NCBI RefSeq assembly: GCF_001278035.1
Contig: NZ_CP009452.1
Location: 2,203,501 to 2,267,500 of the forward strand
Origin: Sphingopyxis sp. 113P3
GTDB taxonomy: Bacteria; Pseudomonadota; Alphaproteobacteria; Sphingomonadales; Sphingomonadaceae
Direction: 5' to 3'
DNA: 64,000 nucleotides
The notes under the pieces are model-generated. The model made no database searches and had not been told where the DNA came from. It saw nothing but the letters and a program-made list of their open reading frames with translations. A program made the position numbers and the translations under genes. Shown one piece after another: positions 22,310 to 29,231 of this stretch. The first letter of the stretch is position 1. Every line of letters begins with the position of its first letter.

Positions 22310-22974
22310 GCGGCCTCCGATACGTCGGAGGCGGGGGCCTGCTCCAAATGATCCGCGGGATAATCCTGCAGGCGCTCAAGGCGCTTCCGGCAGGGAGCTA
22401 TCCAACGGAGTTTTGTGTTGCCGCTGCCGTGGCGCTTCCAAACTAGCCAACAATAGCTCGTCGCTGTCGACGCCTTTGGATCGTATCGACCTTTGACCAT
22501 CGGGACGCGCTCGGCGAACTGAAATAGATAGTCGGGCGGATCGATTGCATAGAGCGTGTGGTAACGGTCGATGCCTTCAATAAAGGCGCTGCGGACGAGC
22601 GCCGCGACGCCGCTCAGGCTTTCCCGTTTGGCCTTTTGAATGAATTGCTGCGCGAGCCGAAACGGCGGGTTCATGAAGGTCCAGTTGACCTCCATCAGGT
22701 CGCCGCCGAACAGATAGTCCTCCTGACGATAACCTGCGCCATAATCGTGAATGTCGAGGGCATCGACGGTGACGAAATATTCTTCGAGCGGCCGAACCAT
22801 GAAGCCACGATTCGCACATGGCTCACGCGCCGTGTCGTTCCGGTGGATCAGCCCGACACGGTGCAGCTCGTCGAGCAGCGCCCGCGTCGCCCAAGGCGGC
22901 GTCGGGAAATCGTCGAGGCTGTCGTGCGGCTCACTGCGCTGCTGCATGACGGCGGCGGATCTGTTCTGGCTCAT
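22306..22974 (-). CDS. DNA adenine methyltransferase-like protein (phage)
   Basis: Encodes 222 residues starting MSQNRSAAVMQQRSEPHDSL. The catalytic motif is WTFMNPPFRLAQQFIQKAK, an NPPF of the N6-adenine class, after the SAM region REPCANRGFMVRPLEEYF. The start DSLDDFPTPPWATRALLDEL is typical of small phage DNA methyltransferases. It lies in the leftward early operon and probably protects phage DNA; target sequence unknown. Confidence 0.75.
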   Translation of the reverse strand: MSQNRSAAVMQQRSEPHDSLDDFPTPPWATRALLDELHRVGLIHRNDTAREPCANRGFMVRPLEEYFVTVDALDIHDYGAGYRQEDYLFGGDLMEVNWTFMNPPFRLAQQFIQKAKRESLSGVAALVRSAFIEGIDRYHTLYAIDPPDYLFQFAERVPMVKGRYDPKASTATSYCWLVWKRHGSGNTKLRWIAPCRKRLERLQDYPADHLEQAPASDVSEAA

Positions 22975-23123
22975 TCCCGCCCCCGCAAGCGCTCAAGCTC
23001 GGCCTGCGCGTCGTCCAGCTCATCGAGCAGGTTGAAACGGGCCGAGAGGTTGTGCGCGCAGCCGAAGATCAGGCCGACGAAGCCGCCCGCGAGGAAAATG
23101 TCGATGGCGAGCAGGGCGTTCAT
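22971..23123 (-). CDS. Short membrane protein, 50 aa
   Basis: A very short gene: ATG 23123, stop 22971-22973. The product starts MNALLAIDIFLAGGFVGLIF, one hydrophobic helix, then a charged helix (DELDDAQAELERLRGRE). The ATG overlaps the HTH gene stop and its own stop overlaps the methyltransferase ATG, both by ATGA, which strongly suggests it is translated. Confidence 0.6.
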   Translation of the reverse strand: MNALLAIDIFLAGGFVGLIFGCAHNLSARFNLLDELDDAQAELERLRGRE

Positions 23124-23602
23124 GCCGCGATCCCCAGCCGCTCGGCGCGCGCGATCAGCGAATTGACCAGCCGCTGCGTCGCCTTGAGCTCTGGGAGCAT
23201 GTCGGCGAGCTCAAGGTGCGTGATCGCTTCTTTGCCGTCGCTGTCAGGGTCCGTTGCCAGAGACAGCTTGTGCAGGCTGCCTGTGACGGCGGAGAGGGAC
23301 ACCCGGGCGTCCGCGCCTTCCCGCGGCACGTTCCGCCCGCCGAAGCATGCCGACCAAGGGTCGAGGCATTCGGGACCGAACCGGGCGCCGAGCTTCGCGA
23401 TCGTTTCCTGATTGAGGTCAGTCCGCTCGTTGCGGACGTTGCGGATCGTGCCGTCGCTTACGCCGAGAAGATCGGCCAAGCCCTCGTCGGTGAGGCTGTT
23501 CGAGGCCTGCACTGAGCGCACGATCTGCGCGAGAGCCTTCCGAAGTTCATTTCGGGTCGGCAGGCACATCGGCAGCAAGCCATTTCGGAAGGAGTCAGTC
23601 AA
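23120..23602 (-). CDS. XRE-type helix-turn-helix phage regulator
   Basis: Encodes 160 residues from TTG 23602, chosen because GGAGGT lies four bases upstream; ATG 23569 has no binding site. Residues 30-60 (SNSLTDEGLADLLGVSDGTI, then RNVRNERTDLNQETIAKLG) form the HTH. A long helical C-terminal part follows. As the second regulator after the Cro-like protein it could be a CII-like or late activator; this is an inference from location. Confidence 0.7.
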   Translation of the reverse strand: MTDSFRNGLLPMCLPTRNELRKALAQIVRSVQASNSLTDEGLADLLGVSDGTIRNVRNERTDLNQETIAKLGARFGPECLDPWSACFGGRNVPREGADARVSLSAVTGSLHKLSLATDPDSDGKEAITHLELADMLPELKATQRLVNSLIARAERLGIAA

Positions 23603-23684
23603 TTAGACCTCCATGAACAGGGGTTTCGCAAACAATCGCCCGGCCATGATGTCCGTCACAATGACGGGCGATTTCAGGCTGCGC

Positions 23685-23759
23685 GCGCAGGCCTGCGCAA
23701 AGGTGTCCCGGCTGGCCGAAGAGGGGGAAAGACCAGCCGGGACTTCGCCGGGACCGGCG
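23685..23759. repeat. Cluster of three inverted repeats between regulators
   Basis: GCGCAGGCCTGCGC (perfect 14-base palindrome, 23685-23698); TCCCGGCTGG and CCAGCCGGGA, a 10-base inverted repeat around 17 bases (23706-23742); and CGCCGGGACCGGCG (23746-23759). They fill the 206-base gap between the HTH gene on the minus strand and the small plus-strand gene at 23809 and may be operators or an RNA structure. Confidence 0.55.
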
Positions 23760-23808
23760 GCGAATGGCGAGGGGGCGCTCACGCGAGCACCGAAGCGAAG
23801 GAGGAGAG

Positions 23809-24060
23809 ATGGAGCACGGATCGGTGCAGATGGGCCTCGCGCTCGTCACCGGACTGCGCGATGCGGGCGTCATCACCCCGAGGCAGATGGAGCGCGTCGG
23901 TCGATCGATGGTTGAATTCTTCAAGGAGCCGTCGGACCTTCTCAGCCCGGCCGACCTCGAAGACCTGCGCGGCCTGGCGGGCGACATCGTGCTTGAAAGC
24001 GGCGCGCCTATCAGGCGATGCGACGGGTTCGACGCGATCGTTGAGGTTTGGACGGCGTGA
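23809..24060 (+). CDS. Small plus-strand protein inside the switch region
   Basis: Encodes 83 residues from ATG 23809, preceded by an excellent AAGGAGGAGAG. It starts MEHGSVQMGLALVTGLRDAG and has an acidic Leu-rich helical middle (LLSPADLEDLRGLAGDIV). It points against the leftward lytic transcript and ends six bases before the end of the Cro-like gene. Function unknown; location suggests a role in the lysis-lysogeny choice or an antisense regulator. Confidence 0.6.
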   Translation: MEHGSVQMGLALVTGLRDAGVITPRQMERVGRSMVEFFKEPSDLLSPADLEDLRGLAGDIVLESGAPIRRCDGFDAIVEVWTA

Positions 24061-24066
24061 CATCGG

Positions 24067-24288
24067 TCAGTTCGACACTGCCGCGATTTCAGCCTCGCGT
24101 TCTTCGACGAGAACGGCGAGCGCCTTCTGCAATTCGAAGAGCTTGTCCGCCGTCGGGCGCGTCAGGCCACGCTTCCAACGAGATGGGGTGGTGGGGTCGA
24201 CCCCAGCCCGCTCACAGACGCGCGACATGGGGATGCGATTAGCCTTTGCCGATGCAAACAGGCTGTCCAAGGGGTGCTGCTGTTCCAT
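24067..24288 (-). CDS. Cro-like helix-turn-helix repressor
   Basis: Encodes 73 residues from ATG 24288 (MEQQHPLDSLFASAKANRIP). The HTH is SRVCERAGVDPTTPSRWKRG. A longer reading from ATG 24309 would place its first codons inside operator 24303-24318 and over the TATATC box, so the shorter one is preferred. With that box as the -10, the transcript would start near 24292, four bases before the ATG: an almost leaderless mRNA. It is the first gene of the leftward operon, opposite the repressor gene, the normal Cro position. Confidence 0.75.
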   Translation of the reverse strand: MEQQHPLDSLFASAKANRIPMSRVCERAGVDPTTPSRWKRGLTRPTADKLFELQKALAVLVEEREAEIAAVSN

Positions 24289-24302
24289 GTCTAGGCGAGA
24301 TA

Positions 24303-24318
24303 TAGGCATTTCTGCCTA
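24303..24318. promoter_or_regulatory. Switch operator 1, dyad TAGGCA-TTTC-TGCCTA
   Basis: A perfect 16-base dyad: TAGGCA at 24303-24308 and TGCCTA at 24313-24318. It overlaps the leftward TATATC box (24299-24304). The same dyad with another 4-base spacer occurs at the right-arm promoter (26714-26729), so it is very probably the binding site of the phage repressor or Cro. Confidence 0.8.
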
Positions 24319-24334
24319 AATGCAAATGCAAACT

Positions 24335-24356
24335 TGCCTAACGCCTAAAATAGGCA
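24335..24356. promoter_or_regulatory. Switch operator 2, TGCCTA...TAGGCA over the repressor promoter
   Basis: Half-sites in the opposite arrangement: TGCCTA at 24335-24340 and TAGGCA at 24351-24356, with an inner GCCTA-AAA-TAGGC dyad (24343-24355). The inner dyad contains TAAAAT (24346-24351), a good -10 for the repressor gene, so binding here would repress or autoregulate that gene. No good -35 is visible. Confidence 0.65.
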
Positions 24357-24379
24357 TCCCTGCTATCGCTCGCGCCGAT

Positions 24380-25027
24380 ATGAGCAGCGTTCAGGATGAT
24401 ATTCGCCTTGTGCAGGAGCTGGTTGAGTGGTCAGGGACCAACGTCAACCAGATATCCAAGCGGATCGGCGTCGCTAACACGACCATCAATCGCTTCGCGA
24501 ACGGATCCGCGACCGGTCGCCTTCATCGCGACACTATTGCGAAGCTGAGAGATGAATTTCCTGAGTTTCCGGGCTTTGCCACACTCGGCCTTCCGGCGGT
24601 TCCTCAGGCCTCGGAGGACGACGTCGAGATCCAGCAATGGGACGTCGCCTATGGCATGGGCGCCGGCGGCTATCTAGACCTTCCGGTCACCGGTGCGAAG
24701 CACAAATTCTCGCGGTCGTGGCTGCGGCAGTTCACTTCGGCCCCGCCTGACAAGATATTCCTCGCGGACGGGACGGGGGATTCGATGTTTCCGACCATCC
24801 TCGACGCCGACAAGGTGATGATCGACACGACACAGCGCGAACTCCGGATGAGCGATCGCATTTGGGCCGCGGCCTATGGGCAGACCGGGATTATCAAGAG
24901 GCTCCGCCCGGCGCCCGACGGCAGTGTTAAGATCCTATCTGACAATCCTTCCGTCCCGCCCGAGGTCGCCTATGACGGTGAGCTGCATGTCGTCGGCCGC
25001 GTCGTGGCGATCGTGCGCAAGACCTGA
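24380..25027 (+). CDS. Phage repressor, LexA/S24 type (CI-like)
   Basis: Encodes 215 residues from ATG 24380 (MSSVQDDIRLVQELVEWSGT). The N-terminal HTH is QISKRIGVANTTINRFANG. The C-terminal S24 peptidase fold has GTGDSMFPTILDADKV with Ser135 and IIKRLR with Lys173 as the catalytic pair; Ala95-Gly96 is a plausible self-cleavage point. It should hold the prophage silent and be inactivated by RecA-stimulated cleavage. Operators 1 and 2 lie directly upstream, and it begins a four-gene rightward unit. Confidence 0.9.
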   Translation: MSSVQDDIRLVQELVEWSGTNVNQISKRIGVANTTINRFANGSATGRLHRDTIAKLRDEFPEFPGFATLGLPAVPQASEDDVEIQQWDVAYGMGAGGYLDLPVTGAKHKFSRSWLRQFTSAPPDKIFLADGTGDSMFPTILDADKVMIDTTQRELRMSDRIWAAAYGQTGIIKRLRPAPDGSVKILSDNPSVPPEVAYDGELHVVGRVVAIVRKT

Positions 25028-25030
25028 CCC

Positions 25031-25435
25031 ATGCGGGAGATGTCGCTCGCGGTCGTTGGGGTCGGGTTCGACAACAAGAAGGGACCGCCGCGGCAGTTTG
25101 AAATCGCGATGTGCACGCCAGGCGAGCCGGTGAAGCTGGTTCCCGAGCCTCGCAATCCGGCCGACCCCAACGCGATCGCCGTCTATTCTGCGAGAGACAT
25201 CCAAATCGGCTATTTGCGAGCCGAGCGCGCGCCGATGATCGGCGCGGCAATGAGGCGCGGTGTCGTGATCGCGATATTCCAGCGGAAGGAAGAATGGGGC
25301 GCTACAATCCGGGCGAACCTCGAGGGGAGGGCGCCCACGCTGCCAGCCGAGCAGGAGCGCCGAGCAGCGCCAGCGGAAGGCGAGGGGGATGGGGCCCCGG
25401 ATTGGTGGCCTGACGAAATTTGGGAGGATGATTGA
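25031..25435 (+). CDS. HIRAN domain protein
   Basis: Encodes 134 residues. Residues 5-75 (SLAVVGVGFDNKKGPPRQFE, then GEPVKLVPEPRNPADPNAIA, then IGYLRAERA) are a clear HIRAN domain, a small DNA-end or stalled-fork binding fold. The C-terminal third is acidic and low complexity, ending WWPDEIWEDD. It begins three bases after the repressor and is probably expressed in the lysogen. Standalone HIRAN proteins are often found near DNA repair or defence genes; its exact job is unknown. Confidence 0.75.
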   Translation: MREMSLAVVGVGFDNKKGPPRQFEIAMCTPGEPVKLVPEPRNPADPNAIAVYSARDIQIGYLRAERAPMIGAAMRRGVVIAIFQRKEEWGATIRANLEGRAPTLPAEQERRAAPAEGEGDGAPDWWPDEIWEDD

Positions 25436-26136
25436 TGAAGAATTATGTCCATGGGGCGGCCGCTGCGGGGATCGCACTTGCTCTGGCCTTTTCAGCCAGC
25501 GCCGAGCCCAGCTCGGGGGCTAGGCCGTTCGACTTCAAGGGTGTGGCGCTTGGTACGACTATCGAAGAGTTTCGTGCCATGCCGCACCCCGACGGCAAGG
25601 CGGCGGAGGTCGTATGCACTGGCGAGAAGATCGAGGTGACGCGTAATTACAGCCGCGAGCCGATCGACGTCATGGTCTTTGATGAAACCGAAAAGACGCT
25701 CGGAGTTCGGCGCTGCGTCTGGATCACGGTCGATTCGCCATATGGCAAAGGCAGCGCGGCTATGCTTTCGTTGGCGAGCTCGGGCTATGGCACCGGGCAC
25801 TACAGCTTTTCGTTCGTCACTGACCCGGTGGACGGAGAGATGCGCTTATTCAAGTTTATGGGGACATCGAACGCGGCCGCCTACCCCGCGACGATCGAAG
25901 CCCTGACCGGGAAATGGGGGAAGCCGGTGACCGAGAAGGGCACAGTGCAAAACCGAATCGGCAACACCTTCGACAAAGAAACAGCCGTTTGGGCCAATCC
26001 AGCCGGATCGATCCTCGTCGAATCCCGCTTCAGCAAGATCGACGACATGGCGATCATCATGACCGATGCGAGGCTGTCGAAAATTGTGGTAGATGCAGAG
26101 GCGGCAGCGAAGGCAGCGAAGCCAAATGCGATTTGA
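25435..26136 (+). CDS. Exported protein of the lysogenic unit, 233 aa
   Basis: Starts MKNYVHGAAAAGIALALAFS and carries a signal peptide with Ala-Ser-Ala before EPSSGARPFDFKGVALGTT. The mature part has GTTIEEFRAMPHPDGKAAEV and a C-terminal Ala/Lys-rich helix, resembling small periplasmic proteins that recur in phage accessory regions; I cannot name the family. ATG 25435 overlaps the HIRAN stop (TGATG). Expression with the repressor suggests lysogenic conversion of the cell surface, an inference. Confidence 0.75.
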   Translation: MKNYVHGAAAAGIALALAFSASAEPSSGARPFDFKGVALGTTIEEFRAMPHPDGKAAEVVCTGEKIEVTRNYSREPIDVMVFDETEKTLGVRRCVWITVDSPYGKGSAAMLSLASSGYGTGHYSFSFVTDPVDGEMRLFKFMGTSNAAAYPATIEALTGKWGKPVTEKGTVQNRIGNTFDKETAVWANPAGSILVESRFSKIDDMAIIMTDARLSKIVVDAEAAAKAAKPNAI

Positions 26137-26149
26137 AATGGGGAAAAGA

Positions 26150-26614
26150 ATGAAGCGATATCTACTTGCGATCACCATCGCACTTGCGAGCGCGCCCGCT
26201 GCAGCGCAGAACATCAACCCGGCCCCCGCTGAGGCCCCGCCGACCTACCAGTCTGTCCTAGCGATGAAGGTGCCAGTCGTGGCTGGAGATATCACCGATC
26301 GCCCTTATCGCGTCGTCGGCGAGATCGAAACCGGTGTGAAGAAGCTGACGCTCTTCAGCAAGGATCCGTCACAAGAGAAGGTTTATAAGGAGTTATGGGA
26401 GCGCGGCAAAAAGATGGGCGCCGACGCTGTCGTGAATGCGACCTATGGCGATCCGCGCGTCACCTTTATGAGCTGGGGTTCGCGCAAAGCGCGCGGACAG
26501 GCGATCAAATTCCTCACCGATGAAGAGATTGCAGCGCGCACTGTTACGCCGCCGGCGCCGATCGTTACGCCAGTCGATCCGCCGCAACCGGTGAACGTCG
26601 ACGCGCCACAATAG
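26150..26614 (+). CDS. Second exported protein of the lysogenic unit, 154 aa
   Basis: From ATG 26150 (MKRYLLAITIALASAPAAAQ), chosen because GGGGAAAAGA precedes it; the signal peptide ends at APAAAQ. The mature part (DRPYRVVGEIETGVKKLTLF, then YKELWERGKKMGADAVVNAT) has the G-A-D-A-V-V pattern of YbjQ/RcsF-like small exported proteins. It is the last gene before a strong terminator and ends Pro/Val-rich. Confidence 0.7.
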   Translation: MKRYLLAITIALASAPAAAQNINPAPAEAPPTYQSVLAMKVPVVAGDITDRPYRVVGEIETGVKKLTLFSKDPSQEKVYKELWERGKKMGADAVVNATYGDPRVTFMSWGSRKARGQAIKFLTDEEIAARTVTPPAPIVTPVDPPQPVNVDAPQ

Positions 26615-26635
26615 GCACTAGTAAATAGCTCTTAC

Positions 26636-26663
26636 GCCCCGCCCTCACCCGGCGGGGCTTTTT
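26636..26663 (+). terminator. Rho-independent terminator closing the lysogenic unit
   Basis: GCCCCGCC and GGCGGGGC form a perfect 8-base G:C stem around CTCACCC, followed by TTTTT. It ends the repressor-HIRAN-exported-protein unit and insulates it from the right-arm promoter beyond. Confidence 0.9.
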
Positions 26664-26681
26664 GTAGCCGAAACGAGAGAA

Positions 26682-26733
26682 TAGGCACGCGCGCATAATT
26701 ATGCTTGACTGCCTAGGCATCTTTGCCTAATCA
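26682..26733 (+). promoter_or_regulatory. Right-arm promoter with repressor operator 3
   Basis: Contains TAGGCA at 26682, a perfect palindrome GCATAATTATGC (26693-26704), a consensus-like -35 TTGACT (26705-26710), the dyad TAGGCA-TCTT-TGCCTA (26714-26729, inside the TGCCTAGGCA palindrome 26710-26719), and TAATCA (26728-26733) at the 17-base spacing where a -10 is expected. The dyad fills the promoter spacer, so a bound repressor would block the early right operon. The -10 match is poor. Confidence 0.7.
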
Positions 26734-26770
26734 ATCTCCATCAGCCAATCACGGCAGATGGAGAACCCCA

Positions 26771-27238
26771 GTGGCCCGCCACTTCAAAATCCCCGCCGAC
26801 ACACTCCGCCAGACGCTCGACTATGCCGAGCAGGTCTGCGGCAAGTTCAACTTTCACCTGCTCAACGGGATCGAGGATCGGCGCGTTGACTTTCGCATGG
26901 TCGCCGGTCGGCTGCTCGACATGGGCGCGCCGATCGCGGACTGGCGCTTTGATCCGCGGGTGTTCGAGGTTCGCATCCCCGATCATCTGCCCGTCTATTA
27001 CACGAGCACGCATTCGCGTGAGGACACGAAGAATTACGGCGGCGAGGCGGCCGAGACCCTGCGCGGCATCCGTGAAGAATATCGCAAGCGCCTGACCGAC
27101 TGGCTGTTCGCCGACAAGGCGCCGGTGGACTTCAAATCCGACGAAGCCTTGGTCTGCGTCTGGCTCATCCATCACATGCCCACGGTCGAGGAGTTCATCG
27201 ACGAGGGATTTCCGGTGACGGGGAGGGTGGCGGCATGA
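26771..27238 (+). CDS. Hypothetical early phage protein, 155 aa
   Basis: From GTG 26771 (VARHFKIPADTLRQTLDYAE); GGAG lies seven bases upstream. Earlier in-frame TTG at 26723 lies inside the operator and is rejected. The product contains RRVDFRMVAGRLLDMGAPIA and a C-terminal HHMPTVEEFIDEGFPV; it is soluble, alpha/beta and unrecognised. First gene of the right-arm operon under the repressor-type operator, so it is a candidate early host-takeover protein. Confidence 0.65.
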   Translation: MARHFKIPADTLRQTLDYAEQVCGKFNFHLLNGIEDRRVDFRMVAGRLLDMGAPIADWRFDPRVFEVRIPDHLPVYYTSTHSREDTKNYGGEAAETLRGIREEYRKRLTDWLFADKAPVDFKSDEALVCVWLIHHMPTVEEFIDEGFPVTGRVAA

Positions 27239-27417
27239 CCACCCTCCAAGCCGCCGAGCGCCCGAGCGTCCTGAACGCTGTTTCGGACATGCCATCCGAC
27301 GAGCGCCGCGAATTCCAGGCCTTCGCCCTCGGCTGGTTCGGCCAGGCGAGCCCCGACGAGGCGCGCCGTTGCCTTGAGAATTATAGGCGGATGAAGGCTG
27401 AAGGGGTGAAGGCATGA
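27235..27417 (+). CDS. Small early phage protein, 60 aa
   Basis: Starts MTTLQAAERPSVLNAVSDMP and is helical (DEARRCLENYRRMKAEGVKA). The ATG overlaps the preceding stop by ATGA and the next gene also begins ATGA. Function unknown. Confidence 0.6.
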   Translation: MTTLQAAERPSVLNAVSDMPSDERREFQAFALGWFGQASPDEARRCLENYRRMKAEGVKA

Positions 27418-27722
27418 CCCCCGACACTTATCGCGGCTGGGAAATCCACCAAGGTCGCTGGCCCGAACCCGCATGGTACGCGGTCGGCCCCAACTATGAC
27501 GCCTCTTATGAGGGGCCTGAGGACGGATGGGTCGACAATGGCGAGAAGGCCTATGCCGACACCCGCGCCGCACTGCTCGACGAGATAGACGCTTGGTTTG
27601 AATATCAGGCCGAGCCCGCGCCGAGCATCACCCTCCGCTTTGCCATAGGCCTCGCGTTGATCGTCACCGCGATGATCGGTGCGCACGCGGTCTGGGCGGC
27701 GAACGGGATGCCGACGCTGTGA
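27414..27722 (+). CDS. Small early membrane protein, 102 aa
   Basis: Starts MTPDTYRGWEIHQGRWPEPA. The first 65 residues are a soluble alpha/beta part, and residues 74-95 (TLRFAIGLALIVTAMIGAHA) a membrane helix. A soluble part with a C-terminal anchor is a plausible inner-membrane accessory, for example a superinfection-exclusion factor; there is no direct evidence. Confidence 0.6.
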   Translation: MTPDTYRGWEIHQGRWPEPAWYAVGPNYDASYEGPEDGWVDNGEKAYADTRAALLDEIDAWFEYQAEPAPSITLRFAIGLALIVTAMIGAHAVWAANGMPTL

Positions 27723-28117
27723 CCCGCTCGGCTCGCCCCTATGCCGCAGGCGCGGAGAATGCGCAGCGCTTCGACGGGATCGACGTCGAGGAACCCGTCG
27801 CGGGCTTCTATCGGATCCGGCTTGGCGCCGAGACCGTCGCCGTCGGCATTCGCCTCTGGTTCGGCGCACCGCTCGACCCTCTGACCGGCGAGGAATTGGA
27901 CCGCGGCTGGCGCTGGCAGGCTCAAGCCGACGACGGCTCAATCCTCGACTTCGAGCGCGTCTGGCCCGCCTGCGCCCGCGATCCGATCACCGAAGCGGAC
28001 TTCAATGCCAGGCGCGCCCGCCGCGCGTGGGCCCGCGAGAACGCGCCGGACAGCGCATACGCCGAACTCGGTCGGAAGGTCGACCGCCTCTCCCGATCCG
28101 AACCTTTGCCGTTTTAA
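27719..28117 (+). CDS. Early phage protein ending in an SSB-like LPF tip
   Basis: Encodes 132 residues from GTG 27719 (VTRSARPYAAGAENAQRFDG). The middle FGAPLDPLTGEELDRGWRWQ contains no recognised domain. The last residues are RSEPLPF, similar to the acidic-Pro-Phe tip with which SSB proteins recruit partners. It may therefore contact the replication machinery; see findings. Confidence 0.6.
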   Translation: MTRSARPYAAGAENAQRFDGIDVEEPVAGFYRIRLGAETVAVGIRLWFGAPLDPLTGEELDRGWRWQAQADDGSILDFERVWPACARDPITEADFNARRARRAWARENAPDSAYAELGRKVDRLSRSEPLPF

Positions 28118-28133
28118 GAAAGGACAGACCGAC

Positions 28134-28916
28134 ATGGCCACCAATCCCGTATTCCCCGACGCTCCGGCATGGCCCGGCGCCAAGGCTGGCCCCGCGCCGA
28201 TAGGCCACAATGCCCCGCCGCTCGAAGAGCGCATTCCCGAGGAATTCCGCGCGGCTCTGCTCGAAGAGCGTCCCGACTTCCTGAAGAAGCTCGACGACAT
28301 GCTCGGCGCTGGCGACCCGAACAGCGAGGAGTACCGCCCGGGCGCCGTCCAGCGCGCGAAATGCGTCGACACTGACACGATGGCGCGCTGCGCTTCGCTG
28401 GTCGGCTTGCTCCGCGCGGCCGAGAAGCACGTCGGCGAAATCCATACGCAGATGAAAAAGCCATATCTCGAGGCTGGCCGACTGGTCGACGCGCAGAAGA
28501 ACGCGATTGTCGCCCGCATTCAGGTCGGGCGCCAGAAGGTCGAGGACATGCAGGCGGCTTATGCCCGCGAGCAGCGCCAGGCCGAATTGAGGCGGCTCGA
28601 GGCGGAAGCCGAGCGGCGCCGCAAGCTGGAAGAGCTGGCGAAGGAAAACGGTCTCGCGGAGGCTGTGCCGCCGCCGCCTGAACCCGCCCCGGTGAAGCGC
28701 GCGCCGCTGCGCTCGGACGATGGCGCGACGGTGTCGACGACGACCGTGCTGGTTCCGACCGTCACCGATTACGCCAAGGCTTTCCGCCACGTGAAGAACG
28801 ACGCGAAGGTCCGCGAGGCGATCGACGCCGCGATCGCGCGGCTCGTGAAGGCGACGAAGGCCAAGGAACTGGCGGGCGTCACGATCACCGAAGACGTCGT
28901 CGTCAACAATCGCTGA
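28134..28916 (+). CDS. Coiled-coil protein of the recombination module, 260 aa
   Basis: Starts MATNPVFPDAPAWPGAKAGP after AAGAAAGGA. Residues 75-180 contain long Lys/Glu/Arg/Ala helices (QRQAELRRLEAEAERRRKLE) typical of coiled coils. C-terminal KATKAKELAGVTITEDVVV. Upstream of RecT in several alphaproteobacterial phages such proteins are common; a host nuclease inhibitor or RecT partner role is possible but unproven. Confidence 0.7.
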   Translation: MATNPVFPDAPAWPGAKAGPAPIGHNAPPLEERIPEEFRAALLEERPDFLKKLDDMLGAGDPNSEEYRPGAVQRAKCVDTDTMARCASLVGLLRAAEKHVGEIHTQMKKPYLEAGRLVDAQKNAIVARIQVGRQKVEDMQAAYAREQRQAELRRLEAEAERRRKLEELAKENGLAEAVPPPPEPAPVKRAPLRSDDGATVSTTTVLVPTVTDYAKAFRHVKNDAKVREAIDAAIARLVKATKAKELAGVTITEDVVVNNR

Positions 28917-28941
28917 ACCTCCAACCCGAAGGAGAATGACA

Positions 28942-29217
28942 ATGCCCCAGTTCGTCGCCTGCAAATTCCGCCCCGATGACCAGCGCTCCTACACCTATGT
29001 TTGGGACGGCGAGCCGCTGAATGTCGGCGACGTGGTCAAGGTGCCCGATCGCTCCGGCGATGGCTGGAAGCGCGTTCACGTCGCTTCGATCAGCAACGAT
29101 GCTCCGCCCTTCGAGTGCAAGCCGATCCTCGGCCTCGCTCCTGAGGAGGATGAACCCGCCCCCGAACCCGAAACTGCAGCGTCCGCCCTCGATGGCGATG
29201 ACGGTCTGCCCTTCTGA
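28942..29217 (+). CDS. Small acidic-tail protein, SSB-like tip
   Basis: Encodes 91 residues from ATG 28942 (MPQFVACKFRPDDQRSYTYV), seven bases after AAGGAG; ATG 28936 is too close. The first 60 residues look like a small beta barrel (GEPLNVGDVVKVPDRSGDGW), the rest is acidic and ends DGDDGLPF, close to the DDDIPF tip of bacterial SSB. It could recruit RecT or the host replication proteins. The function is not proven. Confidence 0.65.
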   Translation: MPQFVACKFRPDDQRSYTYVWDGEPLNVGDVVKVPDRSGDGWKRVHVASISNDAPPFECKPILGLAPEEDEPAPEPETAASALDGDDGLPF

Positions 29218-29231
29218 AAGGAATAGCTTAC

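Noticed and set aside
23613..23915. 100-codon plus-strand reading frame before 23809
   Set aside because: It begins without a good ribosome binding site and becomes Arg-rich where it overlaps the better 23809 gene in another frame.
26723..26770. Longer start for the first right-arm gene at TTG 26723
   Set aside because: The codon lies inside the operator dyad, which cannot be both binding site core and translation start; GTG 26771 has GGAG upstream.
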